DNA of 64,000 bases, taken from assembly GCA_900549715.1 (NCBI GenBank), contig URPK01000006.1:1-64000 (forward strand), given 5' to 3'. Below the pieces are notes generated by a model. The model did no database searches. It saw only the letters and a program-made list of their open reading frames with translations, and was not told the origin of the DNA. How positions within the stretch are numbered: the first letter of the stretch is position 1; each line of letters opens with the position of its first letter. Positions 16,679 through 24,272 of this stretch are shown here, piece by piece. This stretch comes from an uncultured Collinsella sp. Lineage in GTDB: Bacteria; Actinomycetota; Coriobacteriia; Coriobacteriales; Coriobacteriaceae. The translations under genes and the position numbers were made by a program.

Positions 16679-16770
16679 TCTGTTATGTCTTGCTTTATGT
16701 CAGCAAGCTGAATTTGAAGACCTTGGACGCGCGGTACACATGGGCCTGGGCTGAAAAGACTTGGTTGGTA

Positions 16771-16895
16771 GGTTGCCCGGTGGGTCTTGGTCATGTTTGT
16801 CGCGAGTTCCGCACGAGCCGAAGAGCACTTAATGTGCTCTTCGTGCGAGCCAGGACTGTAGAGCAGCAAACATAACCAAGACCCACCGGGCAACC
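16771..16895. repeat. Nested inverted repeat element (29-bp arms, one mismatch)
   Basis: Arms 16771-16799 and 16867-16895 pair at 28 of 29 positions. Inside, GAAGAGCAC and GTGCTCTTC form a stem around a TTAAT loop. The right arm ends 12 bases before the stop codon of the convergent P1 peptidase gene, so the element separates two convergent genes together with the one at 16570. Confidence 0.8.
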
Positions 16896-16907
16896 GGACG
16901 AGCTAGT

Positions 16908-17906
16908 TTACTTCGCGGCGCCGGGGATGCCGTGGGAGGTTTTGGCGGTTTTGGCTCCGTTTACGATGGCGGTTTCCAGGGCCCTTACGGCGAGCATGCC
17001 CAGCAGGTCTAGGGGAACGGCGTTTGCCTGGGCGCCCAATTTGCCGCTGGCGAGGGTGTAGATGGTGTCGCCGTCGTTGGTGGTGTGCGTGGGACGGATG
17101 GCGTGTGCGTAGGCGTCTGCGGCCATCTGGGAGACCTTGGTGGCTTGTGCCTTAGTGAGTTCCACGTTGGTGACGATGCAGCTGATGGTGGTGTTGGTGC
17201 GGTCGAGCGGCATCTGCATGGATCCGGCGGCGGCAAAGGCTGCGAGTTCCATATCGACGATTTGGTCGCTATCGGCTGAGGCGCGCATGCCGGCGACCCA
17301 CTCGCCGGTGAGGGGGTCGACAACGTTGCCGCAGGCGTTGACCGAAACCACGGCGCCCACCTTGATGGGGCCGAGCGCCACGGCGGCAGTGCCAAGGCCG
17401 GCCTTCATGCAGGTGGCGGGCCCCATGAGCTTGCCCACGGTCGCACCGGTGCCGGCACCTACATTGCCCTGCTCGAGCGTGGTGGGGGTGTTGTCGAGTG
17501 CCTCGCGCACGGCGGCGATGCCGGCTTCGATGTCGGGGCGCACGGTGGGGTCGCCAAAAGCGAGGTCAAAGATGCAGCTGGAGCACACGATGGGCACCTG
17601 CGTGGGGCCGACGGGAAGGCCGATGCCGCGGCTCTCAAGCTCGCGGGCGACGCCGCTTGCGGCCTCCAGACCAAAGGCCGATCCGCCCGAAAGGCAGACG
17701 GCGTGGACCTTGTCCACGGTGTTCTCGGGACGCAGCAGGTCGGTCTCGCGCGATGCCGGGGCACCGCCGCGAACGTCAACACCGCCGGTGGCGCCCTCGG
17801 GTGCCACGATTACGGTGCAACCGGTGCCGGCCTCCTCGTCCGTATAGTTGCCAAAGCAAAGGCCATCGACATCGCAAATGTCAATGGCCTCAAGCAGTGT
17901 ATCCAT
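16908..17906 (-). CDS. P1 family peptidase (DmpA-like aminopeptidase)
   Basis: Predicted 332-residue member of peptidase family S58 (DmpA/P1), N-terminal-nucleophile-type aminopeptidases made as precursors that cut themselves in two. Recognisable segments are GATGGVDVRGGAPASRETDLL, AVCLSGGSAFGLEAASGV and the GNVGAGTGATVGK region. I cannot place the self-cleavage residue with certainty. An AGGAG ribosome site precedes the ATG. The gene lies downstream of maf on the same strand, but a terminator between them suggests separate transcription; its leader carries a CCGGGC/GCCCGG hairpin (about 17930-17948). The substrate is unknown. Confidence 0.87.
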   Translation of the reverse strand: MDTLLEAIDICDVDGLCFGNYTDEEAGTGCTVIVAPEGATGGVDVRGGAPASRETDLLRPENTVDKVHAVCLSGGSAFGLEAASGVARELESRGIGLPVGPTQVPIVCSSCIFDLAFGDPTVRPDIEAGIAAVREALDNTPTTLEQGNVGAGTGATVGKLMGPATCMKAGLGTAAVALGPIKVGAVVSVNACGNVVDPLTGEWVAGMRASADSDQIVDMELAAFAAAGSMQMPLDRTNTTISCIVTNVELTKAQATKVSQMAADAYAHAIRPTHTTNDGDTIYTLASGKLGAQANAVPLDLLGMLAVRALETAIVNGAKTAKTSHGIPGAAK

Positions 17907-17965
17907 GTTTTACTCCTATCGGTTTTCCGCCGGGCCTTATGCCCGGTCGGGATCCGTACGGTACG

Positions 17966-17999
17966 CCAAAATTGTAGGCGCTGGGGGATACCCAGCGCC
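17966..17999 (-). terminator. Terminator of the DJ-1/Maf operon
   Basis: On the minus strand GGCGCTGGG pairs with CCCAGCGCC around five bases, then TACAATTTT. It begins 9 bases after the maf stop. Confidence 0.8.
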
Positions 18000-18007
18000 A
18001 GATGCAA

Positions 18008-18589
18008 TTACGATAGTTTTTGAATCGCGCGTGCGACGCGAGCGATGGGCAGGCCCACCACGTTGTAGAAGTCGCCCGAAATATCATGCACGAGCATGCG
18101 CCCGCCGACGCCCTGGATGCCGTAGGCGCCGGCTTTGTCCATGGGCTCCCCCGAGGCGACGTAGCGCTCAATCTGCTCGTCGGTGAGCTCATAAAACGTC
18201 ACGTCGGTCACATCGACAAACGACAGGCTCTCGGCGGCGTGCGGGGCTATGACGTCTCCGGCTCTAACGATGCAGACGCCGGTTGCGACCTGGTGTGTGC
18301 GCCCCGAGAGCTCGTGGAGCATGGTGCGGGCTTCGTCCTCGTTTGCCGGCTTACCCAAAACCTTGCCATCGAAGGTGACGATGGTGTCGGCCGCGATGGT
18401 CAGCTCATTGGGCTCGGCGTGCTCGGCGGCAACGGCGGCAGCCTTAGCGCGAGCTAAGCGCTCGACAAGCGTAAGCGGGGCCTCGTCATCAAAAGGAGTC
18501 TCGTCGATGTCGGCGGGGATTACGCGAATGTCATAGCCTGCCTCGCGCATCAGCTCAATGCGGCGCGGTGATTGCGAAGCCAAAATCAT
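18008..18589 (-). CDS. maf: Maf-like nucleotide pyrophosphatase
   Basis: Predicted 193-residue Maf/HAM1-fold pyrophosphatase that hydrolyses non-canonical or specific nucleoside triphosphates, historically linked to septum formation. The start MILASQSPRRIELM is the family signature, followed by TIAADTIVTFDGKVLGKPANEDEA (split here: AADTIV with the catalytic Asp, then LGKP) and GAYGIQGVGG near the C-terminus. The ATG overlaps the TGA of the upstream DJ-1 gene in an ATGA junction, so the two are translationally coupled. Confidence 0.93.
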   Translation of the reverse strand: MILASQSPRRIELMREAGYDIRVIPADIDETPFDDEAPLTLVERLARAKAAAVAAEHAEPNELTIAADTIVTFDGKVLGKPANEDEARTMLHELSGRTHQVATGVCIVRAGDVIAPHAAESLSFVDVTDVTFYELTDEQIERYVASGEPMDKAGAYGIQGVGGRMLVHDISGDFYNVVGLPIARVARAIQKLS

Positions 18590-19128
18590 AGCTGAATGCC
18601 CTCGGCAACCTTCTCGACAGCCTTGTCGCCGGCGAGCGTACGCAGCAGCTCAAGGGCAAAGGGGAGCGACTGGGCCATGCCGCTGGCGGTGATGATGTTG
18701 CCGTCGTGCGTGACCTTGTCGCCGGTATAGGCGCTCTCGGGGAAGCTCTTCTCAAAGCCGGGGAAGCACGTGGCGTGGCGTCCCTCGAGCAGATCAAGCT
18801 CGCCCAGGATAAACGGGGCGGCGCAGATGGCGGCAACATGCTTGGTCGCGGCGAACTCGCAGACTACGTCGCAGACACGCTGGTCGGCGCGCAGGTTGGT
18901 GGCGCCGGGCAGACCGCCGGGCAGCACGACGCAGTCATACTCGTTAAAGTTAATCTCGTCAAAGAGTACGTCGCAGGTTACGGGAATCTGCAGCGAGCTT
19001 ACGACCTCGCGCGTGGGCATGATCGAGACAAGCGTGGCGCGCACGCCGCCGCGACGCATGACATCGACCATGGTCAGGCATTCAATAGTTTCAAAGCCAT
19101 CGGCGGCGAGAACGGCAACGCTGGGCAT
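18586..19128 (-). CDS. DJ-1/PfpI family protein
   Basis: Predicted 180-residue DJ-1/ThiJ/PfpI-fold protein. The family landmarks are Glu in ADGFETIE near the N-terminus and the nucleophile-elbow cysteine in AAICAAPFILGE (about residue 104). PGGLPGATNLR lies between them. Members act as glyoxalases, deglycases or chaperone-like stress proteins, and the exact activity here is open. The ATG at 19128 has AAAGGA at good spacing; an upstream in-frame ATG has none. It is the first gene of a two-gene operon with maf (4-base overlap). Confidence 0.88.
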   Translation of the reverse strand: MPSVAVLAADGFETIECLTMVDVMRRGGVRATLVSIMPTREVVSSLQIPVTCDVLFDEINFNEYDCVVLPGGLPGATNLRADQRVCDVVCEFAATKHVAAICAAPFILGELDLLEGRHATCFPGFEKSFPESAYTGDKVTHDGNIITASGMAQSLPFALELLRTLAGDKAVEKVAEGIQL

Positions 19129-19396
19129 GAGGGTTCCTTTCATAGGCGGCATACAATTAGCCGTCTTATACCCCGAAGACCTCCGCTTGCCACGCTCGAT
19201 TTCCCAATGTTTAAAATAGCCCCGTCCGAATTAGCTACCCCCACCCATCCTCAACAATCTCAATCTGTAACATCCATCGACCAAAACTAGCCCCAACTGT
19301 TACAGATCGAGACAGCCTCCAACAGCACCGCCCCGTTCGGGGAAACGACCGCTACAGGTACGGCGGGCAGAGGCTCACTTTTTTCTTCGGTTTTTC

Positions 19397-19511
19397 TTGA
19401 CGGAATCTCACCTGTTGTAGTACTTTGTCCCAGTCTAAAAACGCGTGGACTTTTCTGGGCGCTAGCCACCTTTTTGCCACGCAACCGAGCAGTCGGTTGC
19501 GTGGCTTTTTT
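19397..19511 (+). promoter_or_regulatory. Promoter and possible attenuating leader of the beta-glucoside/DMT block
   Basis: TTGACG (19397) and TACTTT 18 bases later form a plausible promoter. About 50 bases on, GCCACGCAACC (19476-19486) and GGTTGCGTGGC (19495-19505) form a strong terminator with six Ts. Upstream, GCGTGG at 19443-19448 can pair with CCACGC of the terminator left arm, an exclusive alternative fold. Further down, CCTTCCG near 19561 can pair with CGGAAGG just before the ribosome site of the first gene. No known riboswitch or LicT-type antiterminator sequence was recognised. Confidence 0.5.
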
Positions 19512-19628
19512 CGTCTTGGCAGCAGGTACCACATGCACCGCCAGAAGACCGCACGAGCCCACCTTCCGACTGCAGGGAACAGACGCACGAGACGTGCATC
19601 TGCAAGACAGCAGACGGAAGGGAGCCTA

Positions 19629-20609
19629 ATGGCAGAAACAAACACAATCAAGCAACAGACCGCCGAGGCGGGAGCCGCGGGCGCGGGGCAGGTCAAGGCG
19701 GCGCTCCAGGTCTTTGCGGGCGGTGCCTGCTACGGCGCGATGGCCACGACCTACAAGCTCGCCTACGCCGCGGGCTTCACCTCAGCGCAGGTGGTGGCGA
19801 GCCAGGCGTGGTTCGGCTGCCTCTTCTTCGCCCTCGCCACGCTCGCAGGGCACGCACTCGGGCACCGCTGGCAGCGCGTGGGCTGGAAGCTCGCCCTCAA
19901 GCTCATGGGCCTGGGAGCCCTCACCTGCCTCACCTCAATCCTCTACTGCTACGCCATGAGCGTGCTGCCCGCCCCGGTGGCGCTCACGCTCCTCTTCCAG
20001 TTCACGTGGCTGGGGCTCGTGTGGCAGACCGTCATGACGCGCCGGCCGCCGAGGCTCCTCCAAGTGGCCTCCGCCCTGGTCATCGTCTTCGGAACGGTGT
20101 TCGCCAGCGGCGTCTACAAGACCGGCATCACCGGGTACGACCCCGTGGCCCTGCTCTGCGCGCTGGGGGCGGCCGTGTCCTGCTCCCTCTTTGTCACCCT
20201 CTCCGGCAAGGTCGAGGCCCCCTGCTCGTCCGAGCAGCGTGGCGTCATCGTATGCGCGGGCTCCGTGGTCATGTCGCTCACGGTGTGTCCGGACTACGTC
20301 GTCTCGGGCGTCCTCGCCCAGGGCATCCTGCCCTTTGCCGTCATCGCCGGCTTCTTTGGCATGCTCTGCCCGGTCCTGCTCTTCGGCATGGGCTCTCCGC
20401 ACCTGCCCGCGGGCCTGTCCACTGTCATGGCCGCCGCGGAACTCCCCGCCGGCCTGCTCATCGCCATGATCGTCCTCGGCGAGCCGCTCGGCGTCGTCGA
20501 GTGGCTGGGCGTCGCCATCATCCTCGCCGGCGTGTGCCTGGCACAGGTCCCCTCCCTGCTTGGAGGCCGGGAGGCACGTCGCGCCGCCGCAGGACAAGCC
20601 GTCAGCTAG
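19629..20609 (+). CDS. EamA/DMT family transporter
   Basis: Predicted 326-residue membrane protein with about ten hydrophobic segments in two repeated EamA halves (the second starting around residue 175). These drug/metabolite transporters move small organic molecules; the substrate is unknown. The start at 19629 follows GGAAGGGAG and is preceded by a long leader with a terminator hairpin. The gene has markedly higher G/C in third positions than the neighbours outside the 19.6-23.6 kb block. It lies 122 bases before the phospho-beta-glucosidase gene, so it may export a product or carry an unrelated cargo. Confidence 0.87.
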   Translation: MAETNTIKQQTAEAGAAGAGQVKAALQVFAGGACYGAMATTYKLAYAAGFTSAQVVASQAWFGCLFFALATLAGHALGHRWQRVGWKLALKLMGLGALTCLTSILYCYAMSVLPAPVALTLLFQFTWLGLVWQTVMTRRPPRLLQVASALVIVFGTVFASGVYKTGITGYDPVALLCALGAAVSCSLFVTLSGKVEAPCSSEQRGVIVCAGSVVMSLTVCPDYVVSGVLAQGILPFAVIAGFFGMLCPVLLFGMGSPHLPAGLSTVMAAAELPAGLLIAMIVLGEPLGVVEWLGVAIILAGVCLAQVPSLLGGREARRAAAGQAVS

Positions 20610-20731
20610 TCACCCCTTCACAGTCGGCCCGCGCGCATCAGGGAAAGGGCCACGGGCCAGGCGCGCGAGGCCGCAAGGACGTTATAAAGCGTCCCCCGCA
20701 GAGATGGGGGCGCCAGAGAGAAGGAGGCACC

Positions 20732-22162
20732 ATGCCATTTCCAAAAGGGTTCCTTTGGGGAGGAGCCACCGCCGCCAACCAATGCGAGGGAGGTTATGAC
20801 GAGGGCGGCCGCGGCCTTGCCAACGTCGACGTCATCCCACACGGGCCGGAGCGCAACGACGTAAGCCGCGGCCTGAGGCGCATGCTCGACTTCGAGCCCG
20901 GGTACTACTACCCGGCCCAGACGGGCATCGACTTCTACCACCACTACCGCGAGGACATAGCCCTCTTCGCGGAGATGGGCTTTAAGGTCTTTCGCCTCTC
21001 CATCGCCTGGAGCCGCATCTTCCCCAATGGCGACGAGGAGGAGCCCAACGAGGCCGGGCTCGCTTTCTACGAGGACGTGTTCCGCTGCTGCCGCGAGCAC
21101 GGGATCGAGCCCCTCGTGACCATCACGCACTTCGACTGCCCCATCCACCTCGTCAAGAAGTACGGCGCCTGGCGAAACCGCACCCTTATCGAGCTCTACA
21201 AGCGGCTTGTGACGGTGCTCTTCAACCGCTACCGCGGCCTCGTGCGCTGGTGGATCACGTTCAACGAGATGAACATGATCTTGCACCGTCCCTTCATGGG
21301 TGCCGGCATCGTCCTCGAGCCCGGGGAGAATGCCCGCGAGGCCGAGTACCGCGCCGCGCACAACGAGCTCGTGGCGAGCGCCTGGGCCACCAAGATCGCC
21401 CACGAGGTCGATCCGGAGAACAAGGTGGGCTGCATGCTCGCCGCGGGAAGCTACTACCCCTACTCCTGTCGTCCCGAGGACGTTCGCGCGGCGCAGGTCA
21501 AGAACCAGGAGGACCTCTTCTTCGTGGACGTGCAGGCGCGCGGTCGCTACCCCGGCTACGCGCTCAAGATGCTCGAGCGCGAGGGCATCGACGTGGGCAT
21601 GACCGCCGAGGACGAGCGCATCCTTGCGGAGAACACCGTCGACTTCATCTCGTTTAGCTACTACTCCTCGCGCTGCACCGCGGGCGACCCCGACTCCGTG
21701 GGCGGCGTCGCCGAGGGCAACGCCTTCGCCGGCGTGGAGAACCCCTACGTGCGCACGAGCGACTGGGGCTGGGTCATCGACCCGCTGGGATTCCGCATCA
21801 CGATCAACGACCTCTGGGACCGCTACCAGAAGCCGCTCTTTGTGGTGGAGAACGGCCTCGGCGCCTATGACGAGGTGCTTCCCGACGGCACGATCGAGGA
21901 CGACTACCGCATCGCCTACCTGCGCGAGCACATCGAGGCCATGCGTGACGCCATCGAGCAGGACGGCGTCGAGATGCTCGGCTACACCACCTGGGGGCCG
22001 ATCGACCTCGTGAGCGCGGGCTCCGGCGAGATGGAGAAGCGCTACGGCTTCATCTACGTGGACCGCGACAACCTGGGCAACGGCACGCTCGAGCGCAGGC
22101 GCAAGAAGAGCTTCTACTGGTATCAACAGGCCATCGCCACCAACGGAGGCGACCTGGGCTAG
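20732..22162 (+). CDS. 6-phospho-beta-glucosidase, GH1 family
   Basis: Predicted 476-residue cytoplasmic glycosidase that splits phosphorylated beta-glucosides (for example from cellobiose or plant glucosides) into glucose 6-phosphate and aglycone or sugar. It begins FPKGFLWGGATAANQCEGGY, typical of GH1. The acid/base glutamate is in TFNEMN and the nucleophile in VVENGLGAYDE. A GAAGGAGG ribosome site precedes the ATG at 20732; the frame is open far upstream but that is an overlap with the transporter gene. The PTS permease gene that would supply the phosphorylated substrate follows 31 bases later. Confidence 0.95.
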   Translation: MPFPKGFLWGGATAANQCEGGYDEGGRGLANVDVIPHGPERNDVSRGLRRMLDFEPGYYYPAQTGIDFYHHYREDIALFAEMGFKVFRLSIAWSRIFPNGDEEEPNEAGLAFYEDVFRCCREHGIEPLVTITHFDCPIHLVKKYGAWRNRTLIELYKRLVTVLFNRYRGLVRWWITFNEMNMILHRPFMGAGIVLEPGENAREAEYRAAHNELVASAWATKIAHEVDPENKVGCMLAAGSYYPYSCRPEDVRAAQVKNQEDLFFVDVQARGRYPGYALKMLEREGIDVGMTAEDERILAENTVDFISFSYYSSRCTAGDPDSVGGVAEGNAFAGVENPYVRTSDWGWVIDPLGFRITINDLWDRYQKPLFVVENGLGAYDEVLPDGTIEDDYRIAYLREHIEAMRDAIEQDGVEMLGYTTWGPIDLVSAGSGEMEKRYGFIYVDRDNLGNGTLERRRKKSFYWYQQAIATNGGDLG

Positions 22163-22193
22163 CCGCCCGGGCAATATCACTAAGGAGAAAATA

Positions 22194-23642
22194 ATGGCTG
22201 AAAAATACGACGATCTGGCCAGATCCATACTCGAGAACGTAGGCGGCGCCGAGAACGTCGCCAGCGTCGCGCACTGCATCACGCGCGTGCGCTTCAAACT
22301 CAAGGACGAGTCCCGCGCCAACACTGCCAAGATCGAGGCCCTCAAGGGCGTCATCCAGGTCATCCAGGCCAACGGCCAGTACCAGGTGGTCGTGGGTAAC
22401 ATCGTCGAGGACGTCTACGACGCGGTCCTGGAGGCCGGCAACTTCTCGGGCGGCGCAAGCGCCGACGACGAGCCCCAGGGCGATAAGACCGTTGCCTCCG
22501 TCGTCATCGACCTCATCTCTGGCATCTTCCAGCCCATCCTGGGACCGCTTGCCGCCGCAGGCATCATGAAGGGACTGCTTGCCCTCATCACCTACTTCGT
22601 CCCGGCCTTTGCAAACGACGGCCTCTACACGCTGCTCTACACCGTGGCTGACGGCTTCTTCTACTTCCTTCCCGTCGCCCTGGCGTTCAGTGCCGCGCGC
22701 AAGTTCCGCATGAACGAGTTCACCGGCGTGGCAATCGGCGTGGCGCTTCTCTACCCGACGATGGTCGCCCTGACCTCGGGCGAGGCGCTCGGCAGCATCG
22801 ACCTCGGCGTGGCCGGCACGTTCTCGTGGTACGCCACCGCCCTCGGGCTCCCCATCATCATGCCCGTGTCCGGCTACGTGAGCTCGGTGATCCCCGTCCT
22901 TCTCATGGTGTGGTTCGGCTCTATCCTTGAGCGCTGGCTCAAGAGCTGGATGCCGGCTGCGCTCAAGATGTTCCTTGTCCCGCTCGCCACGATGACGGTC
23001 TCCATCGTCTTGGGCTACCTCATCATCGGCCCGGTGGCCACCCTCATCACCAACCTGCTGAGCGCGGCATTCTCGTTCATCTTCCAGCTCCCCGTGGTTG
23101 GTTCCGTCCTGGGCAGCGCCCTGGTTGGCGGACTGTGGATGTGCCTCGTCATCTTTGGCTTCCACTGGAGCCTCATCCCCATCTCCATCATGAATCTGAA
23201 CACCCTCGGCCACGACAGCGTGCTCGCCGCCACCATCGGCCACGGGTTCGCGCTCGGAGCGGTGATCTTTGCCATGTACCTCAGAAACAAGGACGAGCGC
23301 TTCCGCGGCATCGCCCTTCCCGCGATGATCTCCGCCTTCTTCTTCGGCGTCACCGAGCCGGGCATCTACGGCATCGCCCTCCCCAACAAGCGCGCGTTCG
23401 TCGTGGCATGCCTGAGCTCCGCCGTGGGCGGCGCCATCGTGGGAATGACTGGCGCTCTCATGTACATCTCGGGCGGCCTCGGCGTCTTCAACCTGCTCAA
23501 CTTTATCGACGGGACCCCTGGTGGCGCCGGGATCTCCCACATGATCTTCGCGATCATCGCCTCGCTCGTCTCTGCCGTCCTGGCCTTTGTTATCGAGTTC
23601 ATCACCTACCGGCCCAACGACGATGAGGAAGGCACCCGCTAG
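22194..23642 (+). CDS. Beta-glucoside-type PTS transporter subunit EIIBC
   Basis: Predicted 482-residue phosphotransferase permease of the glucose/beta-glucoside superfamily. The EIIB domain is at residues 1-85, with the phosphorylated cysteine Cys28 in VAHCITRVRF. The EIIC membrane domain follows from about residue 100, with about ten spans and the family segments GFHWSLIPI and FFFGVTEPGIYGIALP. No EIIA domain is fused at the C-terminus and no separate EIIA gene is in the window, so the phosphate donor must come from a glucose-type EIIA elsewhere. An AAGGAG ribosome site precedes the ATG. With the upstream GH1 enzyme it forms an uptake-and-cleavage unit. Confidence 0.93.
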   Translation: MAEKYDDLARSILENVGGAENVASVAHCITRVRFKLKDESRANTAKIEALKGVIQVIQANGQYQVVVGNIVEDVYDAVLEAGNFSGGASADDEPQGDKTVASVVIDLISGIFQPILGPLAAAGIMKGLLALITYFVPAFANDGLYTLLYTVADGFFYFLPVALAFSAARKFRMNEFTGVAIGVALLYPTMVALTSGEALGSIDLGVAGTFSWYATALGLPIIMPVSGYVSSVIPVLLMVWFGSILERWLKSWMPAALKMFLVPLATMTVSIVLGYLIIGPVATLITNLLSAAFSFIFQLPVVGSVLGSALVGGLWMCLVIFGFHWSLIPISIMNLNTLGHDSVLAATIGHGFALGAVIFAMYLRNKDERFRGIALPAMISAFFFGVTEPGIYGIALPNKRAFVVACLSSAVGGAIVGMTGALMYISGGLGVFNLLNFIDGTPGGAGISHMIFAIIASLVSAVLAFVIEFITYRPNDDEEGTR

Positions 23643-23696
23643 CCTGCGCCCTCCTCAATCAGCTCTATGTAATTGAGGGGCAGTTGAGGTGGGTGA

Positions 23697-23731
23697 GGGC
23701 CGAGGGCGATCAAGGTGGCCGCCCTCGGCCC
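23697..23731 (+). terminator. Strong hairpin after the PTS gene
   Basis: A perfect 12-bp GC-rich stem (GGGCCGAGGGCG with its complement) and an 11-base loop. A weaker CCTCAAT/ATTGAGG pair precedes it. No T-run follows. Confidence 0.5.
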
Positions 23732-23778
23732 GGGACAACCTGCCAGAAGGCGTTTAGCTTTCTCGGGCGGCGCTGAAA

Positions 23779-24183
23779 TGAACTGCGCCCCGAAACTTAG
23801 ACGGGTCAATTAGCGGCCTATGCCGCACATGGGGACTGATTCCGGAACTCCTCCGGGGTCAGTCCCTTTTGCTTAACCTGCCTCCTCTTGTTCCAGTGAA
23901 CGGTGTAGGCGTGGAGGTCCCGCTTGAACTCCTCGAAGCTCCGCCACGTCCGGTTCCTGTAGAACTCGTCCTTCAGGCGCCCGGGCAGCAGCTCCGTCGC
24001 AAGAGCTCGCCCTCGCGCGCCGCCGGCCCCGGCCGGGTCCGGGCGCCCTTCGGCCTTCGGTGCGCCCGTATCCCCTGTCGCAAAACTCTGCTGCAAGAGT
24101 CTTCAGCGTGGCGTCGTGTCCGACTTTCCCGTCCATAAAGAAGCCCCCCATTTCTAATGTCCAAGAAATGAGGGGGCGGTTCA
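23779..24183 (-). mobile_element. Decayed IS3-family (IS150-like) element, internally deleted
   Basis: The ends are related inverted repeats: TGAACTGCGCCCCGAAAC reading in at 23779, and TGAACCGCCCCCTCATTTC reading in on the other strand from 24183, the usual pattern of this IS group. Only about 405 bp lie between them, against 1.2-1.5 kb for a full element. A transposase remnant is inside. No clear target-site duplication was seen. Confidence 0.7.
23818..23991 (-). pseudogene. C-terminal fragment of an IS3-family transposase (OrfB)
   Basis: The minus-strand frame reads GRLKDEFYRNRTWRSFEEF, then YTVHWNKRRQVKQKGLTPEEF, the end of the DDE integrase domain of IS3 transposases, including the glutamate in LKDEF. 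The N-terminal OrfB region with both catalytic aspartates is gone, and upstream sequence continues in other frames (a short frame begins MDGKVGHDATLKTLAAEF at 24136). It cannot encode an active enzyme. Confidence 0.75.
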
Positions 24184-24188
24184 ATTTC

Positions 24189-24237
24189 GGGACGGGGATT
24201 AAATAATCATTCAGAACAAATTTTTTATCCCCGTCCC
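24189..24237. repeat. Small inverted repeat, REP-like
   Basis: GGGACGGGGAT (24189-24199) pairs with ATCCCCGTCCC (24227-24237), with AAA/TTT continuing inward around an AT-rich loop. It abuts the IS3 remnant and precedes the end of the methyltransferase gene. Motifs of this GGGACGGGG type often accompany REP-associated transposases; none is in the window. Confidence 0.6.
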
Positions 24238-24272
24238 AGAAAAATCATCGGGCGTGGTCTTGGGCAAACGGT

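Noticed and set aside
16690..16875. Short plus-strand frame between the two nested inverted repeats
   Set aside because: It runs through the hairpin arms, has no ribosome site and no recognisable sequence.
19441..19511. LicT/BglG antiterminator target before the beta-glucoside block
   Set aside because: The terminator and alternative stem exist, but the conserved RAT sequence was not found and no antiterminator gene is adjacent.
19808..20731. Upstream extension of the phospho-beta-glucosidase frame over the DMT transporter gene
   Set aside because: The extension is Arg/Pro/His-rich and overlaps a clear membrane protein gene; a GAAGGAGG site marks the start at 20732.
24136..24183. A separate gene starting MDGKVGHDATLKTLAAEF near the IS end
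   Set aside because: It shifts into a Gly/Arg-rich frame opposite to or overlapping the transposase remnant and lies within the IS boundaries, so it is treated as IS debris.
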